DNA from: Pararhodobacter sp. SW119
GTDB lineage: Bacteria; Pseudomonadota; Alphaproteobacteria; Rhodobacterales; Rhodobacteraceae
NCBI RefSeq assembly: GCF_017811755.1
Contig: NZ_JADDJF010000022.1
Location: 1-53,870 of the forward strand
Length of the DNA stretch: 53,870 nt
Direction of reading: 5' to 3'
How positions within the stretch are numbered: the stretch's first letter is position 1; each line of letters begins with the position of its first letter. Below, one piece after another: positions 30,064 through 39,521 of this stretch. The notes under the pieces were generated by a model, which saw only the letters and a list, made by a program, of their open reading frames with translations, searched no databases and was not told the origin of the DNA. The position numbers were made by a program, and so were the translations under genes.

Positions 30064-31161
30064 CTATTCCCCGTCTTCGCGGCGCACCGGATTCACCACC
30101 ACACCATCGGTGACGTATTCGTGACCGACGACCACGACATCGGCGACCTCGGGCAGACCGGCCACCCAGAACCCGTCTGCGGTGTCGCGCAAGACCCGGA
30201 CCGGCGCGAATAACGTCCGATCCTCCGGGTCCACCAGCCGCAATCCCAGCCGCCCCTCATCGTCCAGCGTTAGCGCCGAGCCGGGCACCAGGTGTCCGCG
30301 GTTGGCGCTGGCGGCGATCAGGATGTCCGCGCTCATGCCGTCGCGGATCGTCAGATCCGGGTTCGGAACGGTCACCTCGACGCGAAAGGTACGCGTTGCC
30401 GGATCCGCCGAACGCGCAAGGAACGTCACCCGTCCAACCACATCGGTTCCGTTCGACAAGCGCGCGCCGGCTTCAGCGCCGACGGACAACTGGTCGATCT
30501 GCGCCTCGGCAGCGAACGCGACAAGCAGCATCGGATCGAGCTGGATCACCGTGCCGCACAGCGCACCGGGCGACAGCAAGCTGCCGCGCTCGGCAGTGTC
30601 GACTTCCAGGATTCCGTCGAACGGAGCCCGAATCTTCAGCCGCTCCAACTCTCGCTGCGCGGCTTCCACTGCCGCTTCCGCGCCACGCCGCGCAGCCTCT
30701 GCGCCAGCGACACGGGTCTCGGCCGCAAAGCCGTCGTCGCGCAGGCGACTGGCAGCGGTATAGTTGATCTCCGCTTCAGCCAGTCGCGCTTCGGCTTCCG
30801 CCAGCGTTGCCCGGCGCGTTCCAGGATCGAGTTCGCACAGCACGTGTGACGCCTTCACCCGGGACCCGCGCGACAGGGGCTCGGACATCACCAGCCCGGA
30901 GGTTTCGGACCGGACTTCGACCTGCCGCGCGGCCTGGGTGCGCCCGCGCAGAACGATTGCGGCGTCCAGCTCCCGCTCGACAACGCGCGCGACAACAACG
31001 CTGACGCGCTCTTGCGCTGGCTCGGCCGCCGTATCCGCCTCGTTCGCCTCATTTTGTGGTGGCGCGACGCCCGCCAACGCCAGCAGCGTCGGGCGCTCCA
31101 TGATCATCAGATAGAGCGAGGCCAGAACGACGATCGCTGTGATCAAGGGGGCAAGGCGCAT
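30064..31161 (-). CDS. RND efflux pump periplasmic adaptor (HlyD/MFP family)
   Basis: A 365-residue membrane fusion protein linking the RND permease to an outer-membrane channel. One N-terminal anchor helix (LITAIVVLASLYLMIM) precedes an acidic linker. The lipoyl halves are around VEVRSETSGLVMSEPLSRGSRV and RLKIRAPFDGILEVDT, split by an alpha hairpin rich in Ala/Glu (ATLAEAEARLAEAEINY). A beta-barrel domain follows. The start is the ATG of MRLAPLITAIVV with a GGAAAG site; an in-frame GTG 20 codons upstream is less likely. It is the first gene of the operon with the permease. Confidence 0.92.
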   Translation of the reverse strand: MRLAPLITAIVVLASLYLMIMERPTLLALAGVAPPQNEANEADTAAEPAQERVSVVVARVVERELDAAIVLRGRTQAARQVEVRSETSGLVMSEPLSRGSRVKASHVLCELDPGTRRATLAEAEARLAEAEINYTAASRLRDDGFAAETRVAGAEAARRGAEAAVEAAQRELERLKIRAPFDGILEVDTAERGSLLSPGALCGTVIQLDPMLLVAFAAEAQIDQLSVGAEAGARLSNGTDVVGRVTFLARSADPATRTFRVEVTVPNPDLTIRDGMSADILIAASANRGHLVPGSALTLDDEGRLGLRLVDPEDRTLFAPVRVLRDTADGFWVAGLPEVADVVVVGHEYVTDGVVVNPVRREDGE

Positions 31162-31528
31162 CGGAGTCACTTTCCACTCGGCTGTCCGGGTCGATTCTCG
31201 CAGGAAACCACGATCCGGCACCGCCTCGGTCGGCGCGATTCAACAAGCGCCATGTCGTGCCAAGCGGAGCCTAAATCAAGGACCTGAACACATTACGCCG
31301 CGCTTCTAGCACTTGGATTACCCGGAATCGCCGAAAATCGCAATCGTGCCGCAACGTCCACTCCGCGCAAAGCCCGCGTGAACAAGGGCTTTGGTCATCG
31401 TCGTAGCACCTGTGCCGGGCTTGGCAAGACCCGGCCGTTCGCGCTAAGAGGAACGCCGGCGCGGATACAGCGTCAAAGGCGGAATGAATGGCGCGCAAAC
31501 AGACAGGCGCCAGCAACGGAGAGGCCGC

Positions 31529-32206
31529 GTGAGCAATCCCGACAGTTTCATCGACGAAGTCAACGAAGAGCTGAAGCGCGATCGGCTGTTTGCCTTGATG
31601 CGCCGCTATGGCTGGATCGTGATCGTGGCGGTGATCGGCATCGTCGGTTTCGCGGCATGGAACGAATGGTCGAAATCCCAGGCCGAGGCGCGTGCCCAAG
31701 CCCTGGGCGATTCCGTCGTAGCCGCGCTGGAGACCCCTGCACCTGCAGAGCGGCGCAGCTTGCTTGAAGCGCTCGCCTCGACGCAGTCGGGCAGCAACGC
31801 ATCGGAGCGGGCCGCGGTGCTGAACCTGCTTCTTGCCGCCGACGCCATGGAGCGCGGTGAAACCGACGCGGCGCTGCCGGCCTTGCAGCGCGTCGCCGAC
31901 GATTCCGCCTTGCCGCAAAGCTACCGGCAACTCGCGGCCCTGAAGCGCACGATCCTCGGCGGCGATCAGATCCCGCGGGACGAGCGCGAGGCGACATTGA
32001 CCGGGCTCGCGGCACCCGGACAGGTCTTCCGGCCGCTGGCGCTGGAACAACTCGCGCTTCTGGAACTCGAGGCCGGAAACCGCGCTTCCGCGCGCGCGCA
32101 ACTCGAGGCATTGCTGTCGGAACCCGACCTGACGGCGGACTTGCGCCGGCGCGTGACACAGTTGATTGTGGTGCTTGGCGGCGAGGTCGAAAGCGATCTG
32201 GGCTAG
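31529..32206 (+). CDS. Tetratricopeptide-like membrane protein (YfgM-like)
   Basis: A 225-residue protein with a cytosolic start (SNPDSFIDEVNEELKRDRLF), one membrane helix (GWIVIVAVIGIVGFAAWNEW) and a helical repeat domain on the periplasmic side. That is the layout of YfgM, a partner of the Sec translocon and periplasmic chaperones. The start is GTG at 31529, chosen because GGAGAGG is four bases upstream; an ATG at 31484 has no such site. It leads a set with the BamB-like gene (55 bases later) and der, the same order as yfgM-bamB-der in other Proteobacteria. The 307-base gap before it holds divergent promoters and no gene. Confidence 0.9.
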   Translation: MSNPDSFIDEVNEELKRDRLFALMRRYGWIVIVAVIGIVGFAAWNEWSKSQAEARAQALGDSVVAALETPAPAERRSLLEALASTQSGSNASERAAVLNLLLAADAMERGETDAALPALQRVADDSALPQSYRQLAALKRTILGGDQIPRDEREATLTGLAAPGQVFRPLALEQLALLELEAGNRASARAQLEALLSEPDLTADLRRRVTQLIVVLGGEVESDLG

Positions 32207-32261
32207 GCACAGGACATTTCCGGCAAGCCGGAAAGCAGGACAGGGCGAAGGGGACACCGGC

Positions 32262-33566
32262 GTGACCTTGGTGAGACTGGCGGCAATCATGGGCATCCTC
32301 GGCGCACTCGCCGGTTGCTCGCGCGACTTCATCCTGCCCGGCGAACGGGTGGATATCCGCGCCCCATGGGGCGGCGGCAGCGCTGTGGTGAACGAGGCGC
32401 GCCCGATCAGCCTGCCGGCACAGGTCGCGAATGCCGCCTGGACCCACCGCCAGGGCGAGAACGGCAGCCGCCCGCAACATCCGGCACTTTCGCCCAGCCC
32501 GCAGCTTGCCTGGTCGGCGCCGATCGGTCAGGGCGACGCGCGACGTACGCGGCTTCAGACCGACCCGGTCGCGGCCGGCGGGCGTATCTTCACGCTGGAC
32601 GCCGCCGCACGCGTGCAGGCGACCGCGTCCAATGGTGCGGTTCTCTGGGCGCGTGACCTTACCCCGGCCGGTCAGCGCCCGACCAGCGCATCCGGCGGCG
32701 GGCTGGCCGTGGCGGGCGACCGGCTCTACGTCACCTCGGCCTACGGGTTTCTTGCCGTCCTCGACGCGACGACGGGCGCCGAGATGTGGCGCCAGCAATT
32801 CGACGCGCCGGTCACCGGCGCACCCGCCGTCGCTGGCGACCGCGTCTTCGTCAGCATAAGCGACAGCACGCTCTGGGCGATCGACACGGCAAACGGACGG
32901 GTGGACTGGTCCATCGCCGGCGCGCGCAGCGCCTCGCTGTTGGCGCGCGGCCCCGCCCCGGCGATCAGCGGCGACTTGGCAATCATGCCGACCGGCGCGG
33001 GCGAGTTGCTGGGCGTCCGGCGCGCCACCGGCGCCATCGTCTGGGATACCGCCGTCGTCGGCCGCCGCGCCGGCGCCGCCTATGCCGAGATTTCCGCGAT
33101 CAGCGGCGACCCGGTCGTCGCCGGCGGACGGGTCTTTGCGGCCAACCAGTCCGGCCGTGTGATGGCGCTGGACGCCCGCACCGGCACCCGCGACTGGAGC
33201 GCGCGCGAAGCCGCCTACGGCCCGGTCTGGCCGATCGGCAACTCCGTCTTCCTGGTCTCCGACGAAAACCGCCTGATGCGCCTCGATGCCTCAGACGGCA
33301 GTGCGATCTGGGCGGTCGAGTTGCCGCTCTACACGACCGAGCGGCCGCGCCGCCGCGCCGAGATATATCCCCAGCACGGCCCTGTCCTGGCCGGCGGGCG
33401 GTTCTGGATCGCGTCCGGTGACGGCATGCTGCGCGGCTTCGATCCGGTATCGGGCGGCGAGGTGACGCGGTTGGAGATTCCCGGAGGCGCGGCCGCAGCC
33501 CCCATCGTCGCCGACCGTACCCTCTATGTGCTGGGCCGCAACGGCGTCTTGCACGCATTCCGCTGA
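32262..33566 (+). CDS. bamB: PQQ-repeat beta-propeller lipoprotein (BamB-like)
   Basis: A 434-residue lipoprotein with lipobox LAGC around residue 15-18 and a beta-propeller of PQQ-like repeats ([65 protein letters not shown]). BamB helps the BamA complex insert outer-membrane proteins. The start is the GTG at 32262 after AAGGGG, which gives a short signal peptide with one positive residue; the ATG at 32289 would remove that. Its place between the YfgM-like gene and der supports the BamB assignment. Confidence 0.9.
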   Translation: MTLVRLAAIMGILGALAGCSRDFILPGERVDIRAPWGGGSAVVNEARPISLPAQVANAAWTHRQGENGSRPQHPALSPSPQLAWSAPIGQGDARRTRLQTDPVAAGGRIFTLDAAARVQATASNGAVLWARDLTPAGQRPTSASGGGLAVAGDRLYVTSAYGFLAVLDATTGAEMWRQQFDAPVTGAPAVAGDRVFVSISDSTLWAIDTANGRVDWSIAGARSASLLARGPAPAISGDLAIMPTGAGELLGVRRATGAIVWDTAVVGRRAGAAYAEISAISGDPVVAGGRVFAANQSGRVMALDARTGTRDWSAREAAYGPVWPIGNSVFLVSDENRLMRLDASDGSAIWAVELPLYTTERPRRRAEIYPQHGPVLAGGRFWIASGDGMLRGFDPVSGGEVTRLEIPGGAAAAPIVADRTLYVLGRNGVLHAFR

Positions 33567-33642
33567 CCCGCGACCCTTCACACCGACCGCCAACGGGCTT
33601 ATCTGCCTCGGTCTGTTCCACCCCGACCCCTCGGAGGGCGCG

Positions 33643-35127
33643 ATGAGTTTTTCCCTGGCCCTTGTCGGCCGGCCCAACGTGGGCAAGTCCACGCTGTTCA
33701 ACCGACTGGTGGGCAAGCGCCTGGCGCTGGTCGACGATACACCCGGCGTTACCCGCGACCTGCGCGAAGGCACGGCAAGACTCGCAGACCTCCGGTTCAC
33801 CGTGATCGATACCGCCGGCCTGGAAAACGTCACCGACGACAGCCTGCAGGGCCGGATGCGCCGCCTGACCGAGCGCGCGGTCGAGATGGTGGATATCTGC
33901 CTTTTTCTCATCGACGCCCGAACCGGCGTGACGCCTGCTGACGAGATCTTCGCCGAGATCCTGCGCAAGCGCGCGCACCACGTGATCCTCGCGGCCAACA
34001 AGGCCGAGGGGCGCGCAGGCGAGGCCGGGGTCCTCGATGCCTGGTCGCTGGGCCTGGGCGAGCCGATCCCGCTGTCCGCCGAACATGGCGAGGGGATGGA
34101 CGACCTCTATCACGCGCTGCGCCCGCTGGCCAAAACCTTCATCGAACGCACCGAAGCCGAAGCCCCAGTGACCGATGTCACCGTCCCCGAAGGCAGCGAG
34201 ATCGACAACACCGGCGGCGAAGACGCCCCCGACTGGGCCCCCACGGCCAAACGCCCGCTGCAGGTCGCGGTGATCGGTCGCCCGAACGCGGGCAAGTCCA
34301 CGCTGATCAACACCATCATCGGCGAAGACCGGCTGCTGACCGGGCCCGAGGCCGGCATCACCCGCGATTCGATCAGCCTGCCCTTTTCATGGGCCGGCAC
34401 ACCAATGCGGCTGTTCGATACCGCCGGGATGCGGCGCAAGTCCCGCGTGCAAGAGAAGCTTGAAAAGCTTTCGGTCGCCGATGGGCTTCGCGCGGTGAAG
34501 TTCGCAGAGGTGGTGGTTGTCCTGCTTGACGCCGCGATCCCGTTCGAGACCCAGGATCTCCGCATCGCCGATCTGGCAGAAAGCGAAGGGCGGGCCGTCG
34601 TGATCGCGGTCAACAAATGGGACCTGGAGAGCGACAAGCAGGAGAAGCTCAAGGCGCTGCTCCAGCAATTCGAGCGAGCGCTGCCCCAGCTCAAGGGTGC
34701 GCCGCTGATCACAGTCTCGGCCAAGACCGGTCGCGGCCTCGACCGCCTGCACGACGCCATCGTCCAGGCGCATGCGATCTGGAACCGGCGCATCGGCACC
34801 GCCCGGCTCAACCAGTGGCTTGCCGCAATGACCGAGGCGCACCCCCCCCCTGCCCCGGGCGGCCGGCGCATCCGTCTGCGCTACATCACCCAGGCCCGGA
34901 CCCGGCCACCGGGTTTCGTGATCATGTGCTCGAACCCACAGGAACTGCCGAAAGCCTATGAACGCTACCTGGTCAACGGCTTGCGCGAAAGCTTCGGGAT
35001 GCCCGGCACCCCGATCCGCCTGTTCCTGCGCAGCCAGGCGGCGGCCAATCCCTACCGAAACCGCAAGGCAGCACAGCCCTCACGGCTGAAAAAGCACATC
35101 CGACCCGCCCGCGGCGGATCGAAATGA
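33643..35127 (+). CDS. der: Ribosome biogenesis GTPase Der (EngA)
   Basis: A 494-residue GTPase with two tandem G domains, needed for 50S subunit assembly. Domain 1 has GRPNVGKST, the switch II motif DTAGLEN and NKAE. Domain 2 has [21 protein letters not shown] and NKWD. The C-terminal KH-like domain ends in a basic tail ([12 protein letters not shown]). The ATG follows GGAGGGCG. It is the last gene of the yfgM-bamB-der set. Confidence 0.96.
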   Translation: MSFSLALVGRPNVGKSTLFNRLVGKRLALVDDTPGVTRDLREGTARLADLRFTVIDTAGLENVTDDSLQGRMRRLTERAVEMVDICLFLIDARTGVTPADEIFAEILRKRAHHVILAANKAEGRAGEAGVLDAWSLGLGEPIPLSAEHGEGMDDLYHALRPLAKTFIERTEAEAPVTDVTVPEGSEIDNTGGEDAPDWAPTAKRPLQVAVIGRPNAGKSTLINTIIGEDRLLTGPEAGITRDSISLPFSWAGTPMRLFDTAGMRRKSRVQEKLEKLSVADGLRAVKFAEVVVVLLDAAIPFETQDLRIADLAESEGRAVVIAVNKWDLESDKQEKLKALLQQFERALPQLKGAPLITVSAKTGRGLDRLHDAIVQAHAIWNRRIGTARLNQWLAAMTEAHPPPAPGGRRIRLRYITQARTRPPGFVIMCSNPQELPKAYERYLVNGLRESFGMPGTPIRLFLRSQAAANPYRNRKAAQPSRLKKHIRPARGGSK

Positions 35128-35128
35128 C

Positions 35129-35142
35129 TTGATCCAGATCAA
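35129..35142. promoter_or_regulatory. FnrL box upstream of the DUF6455 gene
   Basis: TTGAT-CCAG-ATCAA matches the FNR/FnrL consensus at every defined base. The centre is at 35135.5. A possible -10 (TGATAT, 35162-35167) gives a start near 35177, the spacing of a class II FNR-activated promoter. It lies just after the der stop codon, so it serves the gene at 35211. Confidence 0.75.
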
Positions 35143-35169
35143 GGAGCACCGGCGCTGGCGATGATATTG

Positions 35170-35183
35170 GTTGCAATTGCAAC
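35170..35183. promoter_or_regulatory. Perfect 14-bp palindrome at the predicted transcript start
   Basis: GTTGCAATTGCAAC is self-complementary and overlaps the start site predicted from the FnrL box. That is where a repressor would act. It has some likeness to Fur/Mur-type TGCAA...TTGCA sites in alphaproteobacteria, but this is only a resemblance. Confidence 0.45.
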
Positions 35184-35210
35184 AACAATCGACAATCGCT
35201 GGAGGCCTCG

Positions 35211-35468
35211 ATGGGATTTCTTGCTCGAATCGATCACCATACCAACCTGTTCCAGACCATGGCCGATACCGTCGGCGTCGATCTCGGCGAGGCGGTGTTC
35301 CGCGGCCAGTTGCCGCCGGAAGCGCTGCGCGGCGCGGTGCTGAGTTGCACGGCCTGCGCAGGTGCCGCCGATTGCCCCGGCTGGCTTGCCGAACACGCCG
35401 GAGGCAGCAGCGTCGCGCCCTCCTACTGCCGCAACGGCTCGCTGCTTAAGCGTTTGCGCGCAGGCTGA
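35211..35468 (+). CDS. DUF6455 family protein
   Basis: An 85-residue cysteine-rich protein with the pattern SCTACAGAADCPGWL followed by YCRN, four cysteines that could bind metal or an iron-sulfur cluster. An AATCGCTGGAGG stretch gives a good ribosome binding site. DUF6455 proteins are short and common in Rhodobacteraceae; no function is established to my knowledge. The FnrL box and the palindrome upstream suggest expression at low oxygen with a second signal. It converges on mraY. Confidence 0.85.
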   Translation: MGFLARIDHHTNLFQTMADTVGVDLGEAVFRGQLPPEALRGAVLSCTACAGAADCPGWLAEHAGGSSVAPSYCRNGSLLKRLRAG

Positions 35469-35519
35469 CGCGCTTTTCGCGCTTCCGTCGCCCAGCCGCT
35501 TCGGTCGCACCGTCCGGAT

Positions 35520-36605
35520 TCAGCGTATCTTCAGGGTCGCCAAGCCGATCAGCGCCAGGATCAGGCTGATGATCCAGAACCGGATGACAATCTGCGGTTC
35601 GGCCCAGCCTTTCTTTTCGAAATGGTGGTGGATCGGCGCCATCAGGAAAACCCGTTTGCCGGTGCTCTTGAAATAGAACACCTGGATGATCACGCTCAGC
35701 GCCTCGATCACGAAGAGGCCGCCGACGATGCCCAGCACGATCTCGTGCTTGGTCGCCACCGCTATCGCACCCAGCGCGCCGCCCAGGGCCAGACTGCCCG
35801 TATCGCCCATGAAAACCGCGGCCGGCGGGGCATTGTACCAGAGAAAGCCCAAACCCCCGCCCGCCAATGCGGCGGTGAAGATCAACAATTCGCCCGTTCC
35901 GGGGACGTAGTGGACATCAAGGTAGCTGGTGAAATCGACACGCCCCACGGCATAGGCGATCACTCCCAGCGTACTCGCGGCAATCATCACCGGCATGATC
36001 GCCAGCCCGTCCAGCCCGTCGGTCAGGTTCACCGAATTCGCCGCGCCCACGATCACGAACATCGCGAATGGCACGAAGAACCAGCCAAGATTGAGCAGCA
36101 CATCCTTGAAGAGCGGCAGCGCCAGTTGCCCCGAAAGTGTCGGCGGATGGATGAACATCGCAGCGATCGCCGCCAGCGCGGCGATGACCAGCCCCAGCGC
36201 CATCCGCACCCGCCCCGACACGCCCTTGTGGTTGCCCTTGGACACCTTGGCATAGTCGTCGGCGAATCCGATCAACCCGAAGCCGACGGTCACCAGCAGG
36301 ACCAGCCAGACATAGGCATTGTCCAGCCGCGCCCAGAGGAGCGTGGATACAACCAGTGCCGAAAGGATCAGCAGCCCCCCCATCGTGGGTGTGCCCTGCT
36401 TTGTCAGAAGATGGCTCTCCGGGCCGTCGGATCGGATGGGTTGGCCGCGACGCTGCCGCCGCCGCAACAGTTCGATCAGCGGCCGACCGAAGACAAACCC
36501 GAACACCAGCGCGGTGAAGAACGCGCCCCCGGCACGAAAGGTGATGTAGCGGAAAAGATTGAAGCCGATGAAGCTGTCCGCCAGGAGGGTGAGCCAATAG
36601 AGCAT
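35520..36605 (-). CDS. mraY: Phospho-N-acetylmuramoyl-pentapeptide-transferase
   Basis: A 361-residue membrane enzyme that makes lipid I from UDP-MurNAc-pentapeptide and undecaprenyl phosphate. Family motifs are visible: [16 protein letters not shown] with the catalytic acid pair, and [13 protein letters not shown]. The C-terminal HHHFEKKG motif is [12 protein letters not shown]. About ten hydrophobic helices are seen. It starts directly after the murF stop. It is the last gene of the cluster here; murD and ftsW do not follow. Confidence 0.97.
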   Translation of the reverse strand: MLYWLTLLADSFIGFNLFRYITFRAGGAFFTALVFGFVFGRPLIELLRRRQRRGQPIRSDGPESHLLTKQGTPTMGGLLILSALVVSTLLWARLDNAYVWLVLLVTVGFGLIGFADDYAKVSKGNHKGVSGRVRMALGLVIAALAAIAAMFIHPPTLSGQLALPLFKDVLLNLGWFFVPFAMFVIVGAANSVNLTDGLDGLAIMPVMIAASTLGVIAYAVGRVDFTSYLDVHYVPGTGELLIFTAALAGGGLGFLWYNAPPAAVFMGDTGSLALGGALGAIAVATKHEIVLGIVGGLFVIEALSVIIQVFYFKSTGKRVFLMAPIHHHFEKKGWAEPQIVIRFWIISLILALIGLATLKIR

Positions 36606-38018
36606 TCAGGCAGCTCCTTTCGTGCCCTCGCCGGGCGTATGGTGGCCAAGGTTGCGCAGAACGTCCACAAGACGCGAAACGAGGCTCGCCTTCGAACCCT
36701 TGACAAGCACCACATCGCCGGGCCGGATCAACGCGTGAATCCTGACGATCAGATCTTCCGAACCGGCGACCGCCTTGCCGCGACGGTGGTCGGGCAACGC
36801 ATCCCACAAGGCTGTCATGCGGGGACCCACGCAATGCACCTGCGCGATCCCCTCCATCGCCGGATGATCGGCAAGGGCGCGATGCATGTCCCGCTCCTCC
36901 AGCCCCAGTTCCAGCATGTCGCCCAGGATCGCTATGCGCCGCCCACCGGGGCCGGGGGTCAAGGTCGCCAGGCGATCAAGCGCCGCCGCCATCGAGGCCG
37001 GATTGGCGTTGAACGCATCGTCAATGAGCGTCAGCGCCGCATCCTCGGTCGCGTCCAGCCGGATCGTCTCGGTCCGTCCGCGGCCCTTTGGCGGCGACCA
37101 GCGGCCAAGCGCCTGCGCAGCCAGCGCGATGTCGAGGCCGAGGGCGCGCGCGACGGCCAGGCAGGCCAACGCACCGACCGCGAAATGCGCACCGGCATCG
37201 GCCAGCCGCACCAACACGGGAAGGCCATCCACCTCCGCCTCGATCACCAGCGCCGCCGGGGTGGACCTCAGCCGTGCAAGGCGAACGTCTTTTCCATTTT
37301 CGCCAAAGCCCACCCCGAGCGGACCTGCGGCTTCGGCCAGGATCGGTGCGGTCGCGACATCCGCATTGAAAACCGCGGTTCCTTCCGGCTCCAGCCCCTC
37401 GTAGATCGCGGCTTTCTCGTGCGCGATACCTTCGATCGTGCCGAACGCCTCCAGATGGGCCGGTACGATAGTCGTAATGACCGCCACATGCGGACGCGCC
37501 AGACGCGCGAGTGGGGCGATCTCGCCAGGATGATTCATGCCGATCTCGATGACGGCGAAATCGGCAGTTGCCGGCAGCCGCGCCAGAGTCACCGGCACGC
37601 CCCATTGATTGTTGAAACTTGCCTCGGCGGCGTGCACCGCGCCGAAATCGGCCAGCATCACGCGCAGCATTTCCTTGGTCGAGGTCTTACCCGCCGACCC
37701 GGTGACCCCGATCACGCGCGCCGTCGCGCGCGCGCGCCCCGCCACGCCCAGCGCGGTCAGGCCAGACAGCACGTCGGGGACAACGACACAGGGACCAGTG
37801 ACTCCATCCGGAATGCGGCTGACCAGCGCGCCCGCGGCACCGCGGCCGAATGCGTCTGCGACATAGTCGTGCCCGTCACGTGCCGCCGAGAGCGCGACGA
37901 ACAGGTCACCCGGTTGCAGCGTGCGCGTATCGATCGAAATCCCCGACGCGCCGAATTCGGCGGACGCCGTGCCGCCGGTCGCGGCAACGACCTCGTCTGA
38001 AGTCCAGAGCATGCTCAT
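36606..38018 (-). CDS. murF: UDP-N-acetylmuramoyl-tripeptide-D-alanyl-D-alanine ligase
   Basis: A 470-residue Mur ligase that adds D-Ala-D-Ala to the UDP-MurNAc-tripeptide. The ATP site is GVTGSAGKTSTKEML; other conserved stretches are EIGMNHPGEI and DDAFNANPASM. Its ATG overlaps the murE stop as ATGA and its stop abuts the mraY start, so the three are tightly coupled. Confidence 0.96.
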   Translation of the reverse strand: MSMLWTSDEVVAATGGTASAEFGASGISIDTRTLQPGDLFVALSAARDGHDYVADAFGRGAAGALVSRIPDGVTGPCVVVPDVLSGLTALGVAGRARATARVIGVTGSAGKTSTKEMLRVMLADFGAVHAAEASFNNQWGVPVTLARLPATADFAVIEIGMNHPGEIAPLARLARPHVAVITTIVPAHLEAFGTIEGIAHEKAAIYEGLEPEGTAVFNADVATAPILAEAAGPLGVGFGENGKDVRLARLRSTPAALVIEAEVDGLPVLVRLADAGAHFAVGALACLAVARALGLDIALAAQALGRWSPPKGRGRTETIRLDATEDAALTLIDDAFNANPASMAAALDRLATLTPGPGGRRIAILGDMLELGLEERDMHRALADHPAMEGIAQVHCVGPRMTALWDALPDHRRGKAVAGSEDLIVRIHALIRPGDVVLVKGSKASLVSRLVDVLRNLGHHTPGEGTKGAA

Positions 38019-39493
38019 TTCACCCTCCGGTCCAGCACCTCGACGGCGGTGCTGGCCTGTTCCAGATCGTCGAACGGATAGACCGTATCGCCGACGATCT
38101 GCCCACGTTCATGGCCCTTGCCCGCGATCAGCAGCGCATCGCCCGGTAGCAGCGCATCGACCGCGCGCAGGATCGCCTCGGCCCGGTCCGGGACCTCTTT
38201 TCCTTCTGGGCAGGCCGCCAGGATCGCGCGCCGGATGACGGCGGGATCTTCCGAACGCGGGTTGTCGTCGGTGACATAGACGATATCGGCATTCTCGGCG
38301 GCAGCGCGTCCCATCAGCGGCCGCTTTCCGCGGTCGCGGTCGCCCCCGGCCCCGAAGGTGACGATCAGCCGCCCCATCACATGCGGGCGCAACGCCTTCA
38401 GCGCGGTTTCCAGCGCGGCCGGCGTATGCGCGTAGTCCACGAAGACCGGCGCGCCGTTGAGACGCCTCGCGGCAAGCTGCATCCGCCCCCGCACACCTTT
38501 CAGCCGGGCCAGCGCGGCAACGGCCGCGTCGTCCTGGCTTCCGGTGGCAAGCACCAGACCGAGTGCGACCAGCGCATTGGCCGCCTGGAACCCGCCGACA
38601 AGCGGCAGGTGTACCTGATGCGTGGCGCCCTTCCACGAAAACCGCAGATGCTGGCCTTCGGGCTCGTACCTCTGCGCGAGGATGCGCAACTCGGCATCGC
38701 GTGCCGCGCCCACGCGGATCAACGGCCCGTCGATCAGGCCGGCCAGCCGCAGCCCCCAAGGACAGTCGACATTGACGACCGCGGGCGCATCCTGCGGCAG
38801 CAGCCGCGTGAACAGCGCCGCCTTGGCCTGGAAATAGGCCTCCATGTCGGCGTGATAATCCAGATGGTCCTGGCTCAGGTTGGTGAAGCCGGCGGCGGAA
38901 AGGCGGACACCGTCCAGCCGGCGCTGTTCCAGCCCGTGCGAACTGGCCTCCATCGCCGCATGGGTCACGCCGGCCGCGGCCGCCTCGGCCAGCAACCGAT
39001 GCAGGGTGACCGCATCGGGCGTGGTATGGGCAAGCGGCGCTTCCCATGCCCCCTCGATCCCGGTCGTCCCGACACTGATCGCGCTCTGTCCCAGCGAGGT
39101 CCAGATCTGGCGCGTGAAACTGACGACCGAGGTCTTGCCGTTCGTGCCGGTAACCGCGACCGTGCAGTCGGGCTGCGCAGCAAAGAACAGCGTCGCGGCC
39201 CGCGCCAGCGCCTCCCGGGCGTCCTCGGCCACGACCAGCGCGACACCGGGATGGGCGGCAATTTCCTCAGCGGCCAGCGCGGCGCCGGCGCGGTCGGTCA
39301 GAATCGCCGCGACCTGCATGCGCAGCGCGAACCTTATGAATTCCGCCCCGTGGACGCGCGTGCCGGGCAGTGCTGCGAACAGCGCGCCGGGTTTCACCTC
39401 GCGACTGTCGAGCGTGATCGACGTGATCTGCGTTCGTGGGTCGCCCTGCCGCACCCGCAGCCCCAATCCGTCCAGTGTTTTCTGCGTGGTCAT
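38015..39493 (-). CDS. murE: UDP-N-acetylmuramoyl-L-alanyl-D-glutamate-2,6-diaminopimelate ligase
   Basis: A 492-residue Mur ligase adding the third residue of the stem peptide. The P-loop is VAVTGTNGKTSVV, and the motif TDDNPRSEDP marks specificity for meso-diaminopimelate, as expected in a Gram-negative. The ATG at 39493 follows a G-rich site; a GTG two codons earlier is also in frame. The end overlaps murF by four bases. Confidence 0.96.
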   Translation of the reverse strand: MTTQKTLDGLGLRVRQGDPRTQITSITLDSREVKPGALFAALPGTRVHGAEFIRFALRMQVAAILTDRAGAALAAEEIAAHPGVALVVAEDAREALARAATLFFAAQPDCTVAVTGTNGKTSVVSFTRQIWTSLGQSAISVGTTGIEGAWEAPLAHTTPDAVTLHRLLAEAAAAGVTHAAMEASSHGLEQRRLDGVRLSAAGFTNLSQDHLDYHADMEAYFQAKAALFTRLLPQDAPAVVNVDCPWGLRLAGLIDGPLIRVGAARDAELRILAQRYEPEGQHLRFSWKGATHQVHLPLVGGFQAANALVALGLVLATGSQDDAAVAALARLKGVRGRMQLAARRLNGAPVFVDYAHTPAALETALKALRPHVMGRLIVTFGAGGDRDRGKRPLMGRAAAENADIVYVTDDNPRSEDPAVIRRAILAACPEGKEVPDRAEAILRAVDALLPGDALLIAGKGHERGQIVGDTVYPFDDLEQASTAVEVLDRRVK

Positions 39494-39521
39494 CGGCACC
39501 CCCCGCCGTCACGGCAGGTCC

